Source of the DNA: Bacillus sp. NP157
GTDB lineage: Bacteria; Pseudomonadota; Gammaproteobacteria; Xanthomonadales; Rhodanobacteraceae
Direction: 5' to 3'
NCBI GenBank assembly: GCA_018889975.1
Contig: CP076546.1
Span: 3,410,001-3,474,000, forward strand
Length of the DNA: 64,000 nt
Of the stretch, positions 16,738 through 26,186 are shown one piece after another. Made by a program: the position numbers and the translations under genes. The notes beneath the pieces are model-generated. The model was not told where the DNA came from. It did not search any database and worked only from the letters and a program-made list of their open reading frames with translations. Each line of letters opens with the position of its first letter. Positions within the stretch are counted from its first letter, which is position 1.

Positions 16738-18135
16738 TCAGCGTTTCAGCTTGAGGGCCAGCACGCGCCTGATCGCGTCGCCGTATGGCGGTCGCAGCAT
16801 CGCGGTGACATCGAAACGCGACTGCCGGTAGACACCGCGTGCATGGCTGAACGTCCGAAAGCCGTCGAAGCCGTGATACCCCCCCATCCCTGACGGTCCG
16901 ATGCCGCCAAACGGCAGGTTGTCCTGGGTGAGATGCACGACGGTGTCGTTGATCGTGACGCCGCCAGCCACCGTCTTTTCGAGCACGCGCTCCTGCGCGG
17001 CGCGGTCGTTGCCGAAGTAGTACAGGGCCAGCGGCCGCGCACCTGCGTTGACGTAATCGATCGCATCGTCGAGACGGCCATAGGAGACGATCGGCAGGAT
17101 CGGTCCGAAGATCTCCTCGCGCAGGACAGCCATGTCCCTGCTGCCACCGAGCACGACGGTCGGCGGCATGTCCCGGCGCCCGGCTTCGCCACCCGACGCA
17201 ACCAGTGGGCGCACCGTCGCGCCTTTCTCGCGCGCATCGCGCAGGTAGCCGTCGAGGCGATCCTTGTGCCGGTCATTGACGATCGACGTGTAGTCGGCGT
17301 TGCCACGCGCCGTGGGGAACATCGCGCCGACATGCCGTGCGAGTGCGTCGACGAAGGCATCGACCGCATCGGCCGGCACCAGTGCATAGTCGGGGGCGAC
17401 GCAGACCTGGCCGGCGTTGAGCGTCTTGCCGAACAGCAGCCGTTTTGCCGCCAGGTCGAGATCGGCGTCGCGACCGACGATGGCCGGTGACTTCCCGCCG
17501 AGCTCCAGGGTCAACGGCACGAGGTGTTCCGCCGCGGCGCGCATCACGTGCTTCGCCACCGAGGTGGCGCCGGTGAACAGGAGATGGTCGAAGGGCAGCC
17601 TCGAGAATGCTTCGGCCACGGACTGGTCGCCGGTGACCACCGCGACCTCGCTGGGGTCGAATGCCTTCGCGACCATCGCCTGCATCAGCGCCGACGAGCG
17701 CGGGGTGAATTCCGAGGGCTTGATCATCGCCCGGTTCCCCGCGGCGAGGATGCCGGCGAGCGGGGCGAAGGTGAGGTTGAACGGGAAGTTCCACGGGGCG
17801 ATGACGCCGACCACGCCCTTGGGCTGGTAATCCACCCAGGCGCGCGCGCCAAGCCATGCAAGGGGTGCCGGCGACACGCCGCGACGGTCGCGGCGCATCC
17901 AGCGGCGGACATGCCGCTTCGCATGTTTCAGCGCATCGATCGACGAGACCACGTCGCTGATCAGCGTGCCTTCGCGCGAACGGTGGCCGAAGTCGTCGCT
18001 CAGCGCACCGGCGATGTCGTCCGCGTGGTCGACGAGCAGGCCGATGGCACGGTCGAGGCGATCGATGCGGATCGCCGCGGCCGGGGTGCCGTCACGGCGC
18101 TGGGCGGATTGCTGGGTCGCGAGGATGTCGTCCAT
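16738..18135 (-). CDS. coniferyl-aldehyde-dehydrogenase-like NAD(P) aldehyde dehydrogenase
   Basis: A 465-residue aldehyde dehydrogenase. Catalytic Glu211 is in LELGGKSP and the nucleophile Cys245 is in NAGQVCVAPDY. The cofactor segment PWNFPFNL (about 114-121) and FTGATSVAKHVM (about 187-198) are typical. The short length and the AGQVCVAPDY pattern fit the class-3-like group that includes coniferyl and fatty aldehyde dehydrogenases. It would oxidise aromatic or long-chain aldehydes; the substrate is inferred. It is a single-gene unit. Confidence 0.9.
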   Translation of the reverse strand: MDDILATQQSAQRRDGTPAAAIRIDRLDRAIGLLVDHADDIAGALSDDFGHRSREGTLISDVVSSIDALKHAKRHVRRWMRRDRRGVSPAPLAWLGARAWVDYQPKGVVGVIAPWNFPFNLTFAPLAGILAAGNRAMIKPSEFTPRSSALMQAMVAKAFDPSEVAVVTGDQSVAEAFSRLPFDHLLFTGATSVAKHVMRAAAEHLVPLTLELGGKSPAIVGRDADLDLAAKRLLFGKTLNAGQVCVAPDYALVPADAVDAFVDALARHVGAMFPTARGNADYTSIVNDRHKDRLDGYLRDAREKGATVRPLVASGGEAGRRDMPPTVVLGGSRDMAVLREEIFGPILPIVSYGRLDDAIDYVNAGARPLALYYFGNDRAAQERVLEKTVAGGVTINDTVVHLTQDNLPFGGIGPSGMGGYHGFDGFRTFSHARGVYRQSRFDVTAMLRPPYGDAIRRVLALKLKR

Positions 18136-18180
18136 CGGCCGATCATAGGCGACAACCCCGCGCTCCGCGCGAAGCCACGA

Positions 18181-19611
18181 TCAGCTTTGCGCGGGCGCCT
18201 GCCAGCCGCCGCCGAGGGCGCGGATCAGTGCCACGCTGGCTCGGAGCTGGCGGGTCTCCAGGTCGATGACGCTGCGGCGCGCATCGAGGGCGGAGGTCTG
18301 CGCCTGGACGACGTCGAGGTAGCCCACCGCGCCTTCGCGATAGCGGTTGAGCGACAGGTCGACGGAACGCTGTGCCGCGTCGGCCGCCGCACGCTGGTCG
18401 GTCAGTGCCGAACCGAGGTCACGCAGCAGGGTGAGGTTGTCTTCCACCTGGGCGAACGCATTCAGCACCACGTCGCGGTATTTCGCACCCGCCTCGTCGG
18501 TCGCCGCCTTCGCCGATTCGACCGCGGCCTTGCGCCGGCCACCGTCGAACACATTCAGCAGCACGGTCGGGCCGATCGCCCAGAACCGGTTCGGTGCGGA
18601 CGCGATCCCGCCCCACTGGTCGCTCTGCCAGCCACCCTGCCCGTCCAGCGTGATCTGCGGGAAGAAGGCGGAGCGGGCGACGCCGACCCGTGCATTGGCA
18701 GCCGCGGTGCGCCGCTCCGCCGCGGCGACGTCGGGGCGACGTTGCAGCAGGGCCGACGGCACCTCGAGCGGAATGGTCGGCACCTTCATGGCGTCGTCCT
18801 TCGTCTCGAGGGTGAAGCTCGATGCACTGTCACCGACCAGCACGGCGATGGCGTGCAACACGACGGCACGCTGTGCCTGCGCCTGGGTCAGCTGCGATTT
18901 CGCGTTCGAGACCTGGGTCTGCGCACGCGCCACGTCCAGCCCCGAGGCGATGCCGCCTTCGTGGCGCGACTGGGTGAGCTGCAGGGCCTTCGAGAAGGCA
19001 TCGATGCTTTCGCTCAGCACCTTGATCTGCCGATCCTGCCCGTTGAGCTGCAGGTAGCTGTCGGCGAGCTGCGCCTGCAGGCTCAGCTGGGCCTGTGCGA
19101 GGTCGCCCTGCGCCGCGGCCTGCTCGGCGGTACCGGCGGTGACGGTGTCACGCACGCGTCCCCACAGGTCCACTTCGTAGTCGAGCTGGCCACCGATGGT
19201 GTACGAGTTGTAGTACGCCGGCGAAGTTGCGCCACGCAGCGGCTTCGTATCCGACTCGCGGTTACGCGCCGCGTTGGCGTTGAGGCCAAACGTCGGGAAC
19301 AGTCCGGCGCGCACCTGCTTGGTGAAGGCTTCCGCCTCCTGGTAGTGCGCGTACGCAGCCGCCAGCGTGGCGTTGTTCTTCAGCAGCCGGCCTTGCAGGT
19401 CGTCCAGGCGCGGATCGCTGTACAGCGTCCACCACGAAGCACGGTCGAGATGGTCGGCGGGCTTCGCTTCCACCCACGGCGAATCGGTGTTCGCGAACTG
19501 CGGTGCCACCGGCACCTCGGGTGCCTTGTACGTCGGCGCCAACGAGCATGCCGCGAGGCCCATCGAGAGCACGAGACCCGCGATGAATCGCAAGGAATCA
19601 GGCCTTGCCAT
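18181..19611 (-). CDS. RND efflux outer-membrane factor (NodT family lipoprotein)
   Basis: A 476-residue TolC-like channel lipoprotein. The signal ends in a LAAC lipobox (Cys about 22) and two OEP domains follow (from about 60 and 265), with long helices such as TVTAGTAEQAAAQGDLAQAQLSLQ. It forms the outer-membrane exit duct of the pump encoded just upstream. The start overlaps the adaptor gene by 14 bp, so the three pump genes form one operon on the minus strand. Confidence 0.93.
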   Translation of the reverse strand: MARPDSLRFIAGLVLSMGLAACSLAPTYKAPEVPVAPQFANTDSPWVEAKPADHLDRASWWTLYSDPRLDDLQGRLLKNNATLAAAYAHYQEAEAFTKQVRAGLFPTFGLNANAARNRESDTKPLRGATSPAYYNSYTIGGQLDYEVDLWGRVRDTVTAGTAEQAAAQGDLAQAQLSLQAQLADSYLQLNGQDRQIKVLSESIDAFSKALQLTQSRHEGGIASGLDVARAQTQVSNAKSQLTQAQAQRAVVLHAIAVLVGDSASSFTLETKDDAMKVPTIPLEVPSALLQRRPDVAAAERRTAAANARVGVARSAFFPQITLDGQGGWQSDQWGGIASAPNRFWAIGPTVLLNVFDGGRRKAAVESAKAATDEAGAKYRDVVLNAFAQVEDNLTLLRDLGSALTDQRAAADAAQRSVDLSLNRYREGAVGYLDVVQAQTSALDARRSVIDLETRQLRASVALIRALGGGWQAPAQS

Positions 19612-20773
19612 GATCGGCGCCTTCCTTCTTCGGCGTGCTCACGCGCACGGTGTCGCCGGTGGCCAGGCCATCGGGCGGGCTTTCGATCAGGCGGTCGCCT
19701 TCGGCGACACCGGAAGCAAGCTGCACCGTCTTGCCGAAGTCCTGCGCGATGGTGACGTCGCGGAAGGTGACCTTGTTCTGCGCGTCGACCACCGCGATGC
19801 GCAGGCCATTGCCGTCGTAGACCAGCGCACTGGCCGGGACGCGGAACAGCGCTGCATTCGCAGGAAGATCGAAGGTCACGCTGGCGTAGCCACCGGGCAG
19901 GAGCTTGCCATCTTCGTTGTCGACGGCAACCTGGACGAGGGTCGTGCCGCTGGCAGCGTTGATCGCCGACGAGGTCGATTCGACCTTGCCCTCGAACGTC
20001 TTGCCCGGGTATTCCGGCACCGAAAGCTTCACCGTCGCACCCTGCTTGATCGAGGGCGCGTAGTTCTGCGGCACGTTCACGTACATGCGCAGCTTGTGCG
20101 TGTCGGAGACGACGAACAGTTCCTGGCCGCCGCCGCCGGCGTTGATCAACGCGCCGGTGTCGGTCTCGCGGGCAGTGACCACGCCATCGAACGGAGCGAC
20201 GAGCTTCGCGAAGCCCTTGGTGGCCTGGATCCGTTCGAGGTTCGCCTGCGCCGCCTGGGCGAGCGCACGCTTGGCATCGTAGTCACCGGTCTTCTCGTCG
20301 ACTTCCTGCTTGGAAACCGAGTCCGAGTCGCGCATCGACTGCCAGCGCTTCGACGTGGTCTGGGCGAGCGCTTCGTTGGCACGGGCGCTGGCCAGGTCGG
20401 CCTTCGCCTGCAACAGCTGCTGGTCGAGGTCGGGCGTCTCGATCTCGCCGAGGATGTCGCCCGCCTTCACCTTCTGCCCGATGTCGTACTTCCACGACTT
20501 CAGGTAACCGCTGGTGCGTGCGTAGATCGGTGCACGCGCATAGGCCTGCAGGCGGCCAGGCAGGTTGAGGTCACCACCGCCCTGCCCGCCTTCCGGCTTG
20601 ACCAGGGTGACGGTCGGGGTGGCCTGCTCGTCCGTCCAGTCGCGCAGCTTGCGCGAATCGTTGGCGCGCGTGGCCACGCCGGCCACGACGATGGCGAGCA
20701 CGACGATGGCGGCGATGATGCCGGCGACGCGGAGGCGGCGCGGCGAGGGAGTGTTCAAGGTATCAGGCGACAT
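19598..20773 (-). CDS. RND efflux periplasmic adaptor (HlyD/AcrA family)
   Basis: A 391-residue membrane fusion protein. One N-terminal membrane anchor (about 12-35) is followed by the barrel-sandwich part (LPGRLQAYARAPIYARTSGYL, about 70-90), an alpha-hairpin (about 105-185, with SDSVSKQEVDEKTGDYDAKRALAQAAQ) and beta-barrel and proximal domains (YVNVPQNYAPSIKQGATVKL). It links the inner-membrane permease with the outer-membrane factor. It overlaps the permease gene by 11 bp and the OMF gene by 14 bp. Confidence 0.93.
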   Translation of the reverse strand: MSPDTLNTPSPRRLRVAGIIAAIVVLAIVVAGVATRANDSRKLRDWTDEQATPTVTLVKPEGGQGGGDLNLPGRLQAYARAPIYARTSGYLKSWKYDIGQKVKAGDILGEIETPDLDQQLLQAKADLASARANEALAQTTSKRWQSMRDSDSVSKQEVDEKTGDYDAKRALAQAAQANLERIQATKGFAKLVAPFDGVVTARETDTGALINAGGGGQELFVVSDTHKLRMYVNVPQNYAPSIKQGATVKLSVPEYPGKTFEGKVESTSSAINAASGTTLVQVAVDNEDGKLLPGGYASVTFDLPANAALFRVPASALVYDGNGLRIAVVDAQNKVTFRDVTIAQDFGKTVQLASGVAEGDRLIESPPDGLATGDTVRVSTPKKEGADHGKA

Positions 20774-23700
20774 GGACGGGCTCTCCGGAAGCGTTCGCCG
20801 GGGTGTGGGACGAATGGCCGCGACGGCCGTGGATCATGCTGAAAACCACCGGCACGAACAGCAGCGTGGCCGTGGTGGCGAAAATGAGGCCGCCGATGAC
20901 GGCGCGACCGAGCGGTGCGTTCTGCTCGCCGCCTTCACCCATGCCCAGGGCCATCGGCAGCATGCCGATGATCATGGCCAGCGCGGTCATCAGGACCGGG
21001 CGGAAGCGGACGAAGCCACCTTCCGACGCGGCCAGGAAGGCGTCACCCGTGTCGGCGAGGCGCTCGCGGCAGAAGCTGACCACCAGGATGGAGTTCGCCG
21101 TAGCGACGCCCATGCACATGATCGCGCCGGTGAGCGCAGGCACCGAGAGCGTGGTGTGCGTCGCGAACAGGATCCAGATGATGCCGGCGATCGCCGCCGG
21201 CAACGCGGTCACGATCACGAACGGATCGGCCCACGACTGGAAGTTCACCACGATGAGCAGGTAGATCAGCACGATGGCACCGACGAGGCCGAGGATCAGG
21301 CCGGTGAAGGCGCTGTTCATCGTCTGCACCTGGCCAAGCAGGGCGGTGCTCGATGCCTTCGGCAGTTCCTTCTGGTGCGCGTCGAGGATCTTCTGGATAT
21401 CGCCCGCCACCGCGCCAAGGTCACGATCCTGCGTAGTGGCGAAGATCTCCACCATCGACTGGATGTTGTACTGGCTGGCCACCGTGCTGCTGGTGGTGCG
21501 CGTAAACGAGGCCAGGCCGCCGAGGATCTGCGCGCCGGACGAACCGGTGCTTGGGCTGATCGGCACGTTGGCCAGGTCCGGCAGCGTGTCGATCGCGTAC
21601 TGCGGCGTCTGCATCACGATCGGGTAAGACACGCCGTTCTGCGGGTTGAGCCAGAACGTCGGCGCGATCTGGCTGGAACCGGCCAGGTTCACGCCGAGGC
21701 TGTTGGTAACGTCACGCTCGGTGATGCCGACCTGCTGCGCACGGCTGCGATCCACGTCCACGTTGAAGGTGGGGCTGGCCGCCGACTGCTGGATGCGTGC
21801 ATCGACCACGCCCGGCACGCGGCGGATGTCGCGCAGCAGCGTATTGGCGTACTTGAAGTTCGCGGCGACGTTCGGGCCACGGATCTGCAGGTCGATCGGC
21901 GCAGGCGAACCGAAGTTCAGGATCTGGCTGATGATGTCCGCCGGCGGGAACGAGAAGGTCGCGGTCGGGAACAGGCGCGGCAGTTTCTCGCGCAGTTCGC
22001 GCACGTAGTCGGCCGTCGGCTTGTGGTCTTCCTTCAGCGAAATCTGCAGGTCGCCGTCGGCCGAGCTCACCGTGCCGGTGTTGTTGTAGGTGTTGTTGAT
22101 GCCCGAGGACGACAGGCCGATGTTGTCCACCACCGTGCCGAGCTCATCGGCCGGGATGATCCGGCGGACCTCCTTCGTCACCGCAGCGAACAGGTTCGCC
22201 GACTCTTCCACGCGGGTGCCGACCGGTGCACGCACGTGCATCAGGATCTGGCCCGAATCGACCGACGGGAAGAAGTTGCGGCCAAGCATCGGCACCAGCA
22301 GGAACGACAACAGCACGAAGGCCATGAAGCCGATGGTGAACACCTTGCTGTGATGCAAGGCCATCTCCAGCAGGCCGTGGTAGCCAGTGCGCAGGGCCTC
22401 GAAGCGCTTCTCGAAACCGCGCTGGAAACGGACCAGCGGGTTACGCGACACCTTGCCGTGCTCGCCGTGCGGATCGTCGACCGAGTGCGGGTGCAGCAGG
22501 TACTTCGCCATCGTCGGCACCAGCGTGCGCGAGAGGATGAACGAGCAAATCATCGCGAACATCACCGATTCGGCCATGGGCACGAACAGGAAGCGTGCTA
22601 CGCCGTTGAGGAAGAACATCGGCACGAACACGATGCAGATGCACAGCAGCGAGACGAAGGCCGGCGTCACGATCTGCGCGGCGCCATCCAGGATCGCGGT
22701 CTCCACGTCCTTGCCGTGCTCGAGGTGCCAGTTGATGTTCTCGATGGTCACCGTGGCGTCGTCCACCAGGATGCCGACCGCGAGGGCCAGGCCGCCCAGC
22801 GTCATGATGTTGAGCGTTTCGCCGAACGCCGACAGCATCGCGATGGCGCCAAGGATCGCCAGCGGGATGGACGTGGCGATGATGACGGTCGAGCGCCAGC
22901 TGCCGAGGAACAGCAGGATCATCAGGCTGGTCAGCGCCGCGGCGATCACGCCTTCGCGGGCCACGCCGGAGATCGCGCCGCTGACGAACAGCGACTGGTC
23001 GCCGATCGGGCTGATCTTGAGGTTCGGCGGCAGGGCGTCCTTCATGGCGCCGACGCGATCCTTGATGCCCTGGATGATCGCGAGCGTCGAGGCGGAGCCG
23101 TTCTTCAGCACGGTCATCAGCACCGAACGGTTGCCGTCCACGTGCACGATGTTGGTCTGCGGCGGTGAACCGTCGCGGACGTGGGCCACGTCGCGGATGA
23201 ACACCGTGGCACCGTTGACGACCTTCACCGGCAGGTTGCCCAGCTCGTCGACCACCGAAGGCGAGTTGTTGAGCTGCAACGTGTACTCGAAGTCGCCGAT
23301 CTTCTGCGTACCGACCGGCGTGATCAGGTTCTGCGCCGCCAGTGCGTTGGCCACGTCCTGCGCGGACAGGCCTCGCGCCTGCAAGGCACCCGGGTCGATA
23401 TCGATCTGCACCTGGCGCGTCTTGCCGCCGAACGGGTACGGGATCGCCGCGCCAGCCACCGAGGTCAGCTGCGGACGGATGATATTCAGGCCAAGGTCGG
23501 CGAGGTTCTGTTCGGTGAGGCCATCACCGGACAGCGCCAGCTGGATGATCGGCACCGTCGACGCGTTGTAGTTCAGGATCAGCGGCGGCGTGGTGCCGGC
23601 AGGCAACTGCTTCAGCAGCGTCTGCGCCACGGCCGTGACCTGCGCGTTGGCGGTGCGGATGTCGACGGTCGGCTGGAAGAAGATCTTCACGATGCCGAAG

Positions 23701-23966
23701 CCGGAGATCGAGTTCGCCTCGATGTGCTCCACGTCGTTCACCGTCGTGGTGAGCACGCGCTCGAACGGCGACGACACGCGGCCCACCATCTGGTCGGGCG
23801 GGAGGCCGGTGTACTGCCACACCACCGCGATCACGGGGATCTTGATGTCGGGAAAGATGTCGGTCGGCGTACGCATCGCCGATAGCGGACCCACGATCAG
23901 GATCAACAGGGCGAGGACGACGAAGGTATACGGCCGCGAGAGAGCGATCCGGACGATGCCAATCAT
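20763..23966 (-). CDS. RND efflux transporter permease (HAE1/AcrB-like)
   Basis: A 1067-residue proton-driven pump subunit with twelve membrane helices and two large periplasmic loops. It has the N-terminal RTPTDIFPDIKIPVIAV signature. The transmembrane-4 proton-relay region reads AVGILVDDATVTIENI, with the paired Asp near residue 400. GAIMCMGVATANSILVVSF stands in the second half. It is the first gene of a three-gene operon and lies 113 bp after the end of the sensor kinase gene. The substrate is unknown. Confidence 0.95.
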   Translation of the reverse strand: MIGIVRIALSRPYTFVVLALLILIVGPLSAMRTPTDIFPDIKIPVIAVVWQYTGLPPDQMVGRVSSPFERVLTTTVNDVEHIEANSISGFGIVKIFFQPTVDIRTANAQVTAVAQTLLKQLPAGTTPPLILNYNASTVPIIQLALSGDGLTEQNLADLGLNIIRPQLTSVAGAAIPYPFGGKTRQVQIDIDPGALQARGLSAQDVANALAAQNLITPVGTQKIGDFEYTLQLNNSPSVVDELGNLPVKVVNGATVFIRDVAHVRDGSPPQTNIVHVDGNRSVLMTVLKNGSASTLAIIQGIKDRVGAMKDALPPNLKISPIGDQSLFVSGAISGVAREGVIAAALTSLMILLFLGSWRSTVIIATSIPLAILGAIAMLSAFGETLNIMTLGGLALAVGILVDDATVTIENINWHLEHGKDVETAILDGAAQIVTPAFVSLLCICIVFVPMFFLNGVARFLFVPMAESVMFAMICSFILSRTLVPTMAKYLLHPHSVDDPHGEHGKVSRNPLVRFQRGFEKRFEALRTGYHGLLEMALHHSKVFTIGFMAFVLLSFLLVPMLGRNFFPSVDSGQILMHVRAPVGTRVEESANLFAAVTKEVRRIIPADELGTVVDNIGLSSSGINNTYNNTGTVSSADGDLQISLKEDHKPTADYVRELREKLPRLFPTATFSFPPADIISQILNFGSPAPIDLQIRGPNVAANFKYANTLLRDIRRVPGVVDARIQQSAASPTFNVDVDRSRAQQVGITERDVTNSLGVNLAGSSQIAPTFWLNPQNGVSYPIVMQTPQYAIDTLPDLANVPISPSTGSSGAQILGGLASFTRTTSSTVASQYNIQSMVEIFATTQDRDLGAVAGDIQKILDAHQKELPKASSTALLGQVQTMNSAFTGLILGLVGAIVLIYLLIVVNFQSWADPFVIVTALPAAIAGIIWILFATHTTLSVPALTGAIMCMGVATANSILVVSFCRERLADTGDAFLAASEGGFVRFRPVLMTALAMIIGMLPMALGMGEGGEQNAPLGRAVIGGLIFATTATLLFVPVVFSMIHGRRGHSSHTPANASGEPVHVA

Positions 23967-24032
23967 GTGGGACGGTTTCCGAGCGCGAATGTTGCGTCGC
24001 GGCGAATTTTGCGCCCGCCCGTATCCCCGGCG

Positions 24033-24063
24033 TAGTTAAGATTTATTTATGCGTGGTTTAAAC
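24033..24063 (-). promoter_or_regulatory. AT-rich element before the RND operon
   Basis: Within the 113-bp gap between kinase and permease genes, this short AT-rich block contains two similar half-sites on the minus strand (TTTAAAC and TCTTAAC) about two helical turns apart. The spacing suits an OmpR-type regulator. This is a pattern only. Confidence 0.3.
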
Positions 24064-24079
24064 GCCCACGCCCGGACGG

Positions 24080-25450
24080 CTAGGCGGCCGGGCAATTCAC
24101 CGAGAATACGGCGCCACGCTCGTTGCCGCCCACCGCGAGCGAGTAGCCGTGCAGGCGCACGATGGCGCTGACGATGGCCAGGCCGAGGCCGCAGCCGGGC
24201 TTGGTCCGCGTCTCATCGCCGCGGTAGAAGCGACGAAACACCGCATCGCGTTCGCCCACGGGGATGCCAGGGCCGGTGTCAGCGATGTCCACGCGCGCAT
24301 CGCCGGTGGGATCGGTCAGCGCCACCATGCGGATGGCGCCCCCGTCCGGGGTGAACTTGATGGCGTTGCCGACGAGGTTGGCGAACGCCTCGAACATCAG
24401 TTGCGGGTCACCGCGCAGGGCCGGCAGGTTGCCGATGTCGAGTTCGAAAACCTGGCGACGGTCCTCCGCCAGCGGCGCGTAGAACTCATGGACGTCCTTC
24501 AGCACATGGCCGAGGTCCATGTCCTCGAAGCAGGCGCTGCGCTGGCGATCTTCCAGCTCGGACACGCGCAGCAGCGCGCGGAAGCGGGCCAGCACGGTAT
24601 CGATCTCAGCCACGGCCGCTTCGAGCTGGTCGCCCTCCGGGCGCCCCTCGAACTGCTGCTGCACGCGATACAGCCGGGTACGCATGCGGGTCAGCGGCGT
24701 GCGCAGGTCATGCGCGATGTTGTCGGTGACGCCCTTCACTTCGCCGAGCAGGCGCTCGACCTCGTTCAGCGAGCTGTTCACCGTGCCGGCGAGCAGGTCC
24801 ACCTCGTCGCCGGCGCCACTCACCGGCAGGCGCACGCTGAGGTCGCCTTCGCGGATCGGCTCCATCGCCTGCTGGATCTGGCGCACGCGGCGGGCCGGGC
24901 GACGCGCGATGAGGATGCCGCCGAGCAGGCCGGGCAGCAGGGTGAGCGAAAGGCCCCACAGGGCTCCACGACGGATGATGGCGCCGAGGCCGTCGATCGT
25001 CGCGCTTTCCTTCACTACGACCAGGCGCTCGCCGTTCGGCAGCGTGCTGGACAGGCCACGCGCACGCCGTCCGGATTCGCCGGGGCGGTCGTCGACCTGG
25101 GCGGTGACCGCGCGGACCACGCCGTCTTCTTCCAGGCCCACGGGGATCTTCGCGACGTTACCGGCGAGGCGCTTGCCGCTGGCGTCGAACAGGCCGGCCG
25201 CCATGAAGCCGGTGGCATCGATGGCGCTGGCCGCATCCACCGTGTCGGTGAGGCGACGCGGCTCGGTGCGCTCCAGGTAATGGATGCGCGCGGCGAGCAT
25301 GCCGTCGACGACATTGGTGAGGTAGCGCGACGACTCCCACTGCACGACGCCGAGCAGCACCACGCACCAGATGGCGAACAGCGCCCCGTAAATGAGGATC
25401 AGGCGCGCGGTGGCGGAGCGCCAGGCGTCAGTCAGCGGGCGCAAGGACAT
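24080..25450 (-). CDS. sensor histidine kinase
   Basis: A 456-residue membrane kinase. Helix one is at about residues 16-37, a periplasmic domain follows (38-165), helix two is near 166-185, and a HAMP domain lies at about 185-240. The HisKA segment has the phosphoacceptor His in NIAHDLRTPLTR (about 248). The ATPase domain has LVGNAIKFTP (N box), DTGPGIP (G1) and GCGLGLAIV (G2). Its start overlaps the response regulator gene by 23 bp. The adjacent efflux operon is the likely target. Confidence 0.92.
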   Translation of the reverse strand: MSLRPLTDAWRSATARLILIYGALFAIWCVVLLGVVQWESSRYLTNVVDGMLAARIHYLERTEPRRLTDTVDAASAIDATGFMAAGLFDASGKRLAGNVAKIPVGLEEDGVVRAVTAQVDDRPGESGRRARGLSSTLPNGERLVVVKESATIDGLGAIIRRGALWGLSLTLLPGLLGGILIARRPARRVRQIQQAMEPIREGDLSVRLPVSGAGDEVDLLAGTVNSSLNEVERLLGEVKGVTDNIAHDLRTPLTRMRTRLYRVQQQFEGRPEGDQLEAAVAEIDTVLARFRALLRVSELEDRQRSACFEDMDLGHVLKDVHEFYAPLAEDRRQVFELDIGNLPALRGDPQLMFEAFANLVGNAIKFTPDGGAIRMVALTDPTGDARVDIADTGPGIPVGERDAVFRRFYRGDETRTKPGCGLGLAIVSAIVRLHGYSLAVGGNERGAVFSVNCPAA

Positions 25451-26108
25451 ACCCCGAGCCGCGCACCGTACGGATGAGCGGCACCTGGCCGGCGCCGTCG
25501 ATCTTGCGACGGAGGCGGCCGATATGGACGTCGATCACGTTGGTACCGGGATCGAAATGGAAGCCCCACACGTGCTCGAAGATCATTTGCCGGGTGACGA
25601 CCTGGCCCGCGTTGCGCATCAGGAACTCGAGCAGGCGGAACTCAGTGGGGAGCAGCGTGAGCGGCTGGCCGTTGCGCAGCGCGTTGTGCCGGACCAGGTC
25701 CAGTTCGAGGTCCTCGACGCGCAGGCGCGTTTCATGCGCCGTCGGGCGCCGCCGGCGCAGCAGGACCTCGGCGCGCGCGGCCAGTTCGTCGGGCGAGAAG
25801 GGCTTGGTGAGGTAGTCGTCGCCGCCGGCACGCAAGCCGCGGACGCGTTCGTCGACGTCCGACAGGGCGCTGATCATCAGCACCGGTGTCTCGATCGCGC
25901 GCTTGCGCAGCTCGGAAACCACGTCGATGCCGTCCATGCCGGGCAGCATGCGGTCGAGGGTGATGATGTCGTAGCCGTCTTCCAGGGCACGGGCGAGGCC
26001 GTCGCGGCCGTTGGCGACCCAGTCGGCGTGGAGGCCGTGCGCGCCCAGCTCCGCGACGATGTCGCGTGCGGTGACTTCATCATCTTCGATGACGAGGGCC
26101 CTGGGCAT
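25428..26108 (-). CDS. OmpR/PhoB-family response regulator
   Basis: A 226-residue two-domain regulator. The receiver has the acidic pair IEDDE (about 7-11), phosphoacceptor Asp in ITLDRMLPGMDG (about 52), and Lys in LTKPFSP (about 102). The winged-helix DNA-binding domain (about 128-223) has LLPTEFRLLEFL and VDVHIGRLRRKI. It is cotranscribed with the kinase and stands just upstream of the RND pump genes in the same direction. Confidence 0.93.
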   Translation of the reverse strand: MPRALVIEDDEVTARDIVAELGAHGLHADWVANGRDGLARALEDGYDIITLDRMLPGMDGIDVVSELRKRAIETPVLMISALSDVDERVRGLRAGGDDYLTKPFSPDELAARAEVLLRRRRPTAHETRLRVEDLELDLVRHNALRNGQPLTLLPTEFRLLEFLMRNAGQVVTRQMIFEHVWGFHFDPGTNVIDVHIGRLRRKIDGAGQVPLIRTVRGSGYVLAPAD

Positions 26109-26133
26109 CCTTCTCTACTCCACGTGGCGGGCA

Positions 26134-26165
26134 ACGGAAAACGGCCCCGCGAGGGGCCGTTCCGG
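26134..26165 (-). terminator. Rho-independent terminator after rpoH
   Basis: A perfect 9-bp stem (AACGGCCCC / GGGGCCGTT) with a four-base loop at 26140-26161, followed on the minus strand by a short T-run. It separates rpoH from the two-component genes that follow it. Confidence 0.8.
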
Positions 26166-26186
26166 ATCTTACGCCGTTCGCCAGCC

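Noticed and set aside
20565-23168. 867-codon open frame on the plus strand
   Set aside because: It lies wholly antisense to the RND permease, adaptor end included. Its product is an Arg/His/Gln-rich sequence without domains, a usual shadow in GC-rich DNA.
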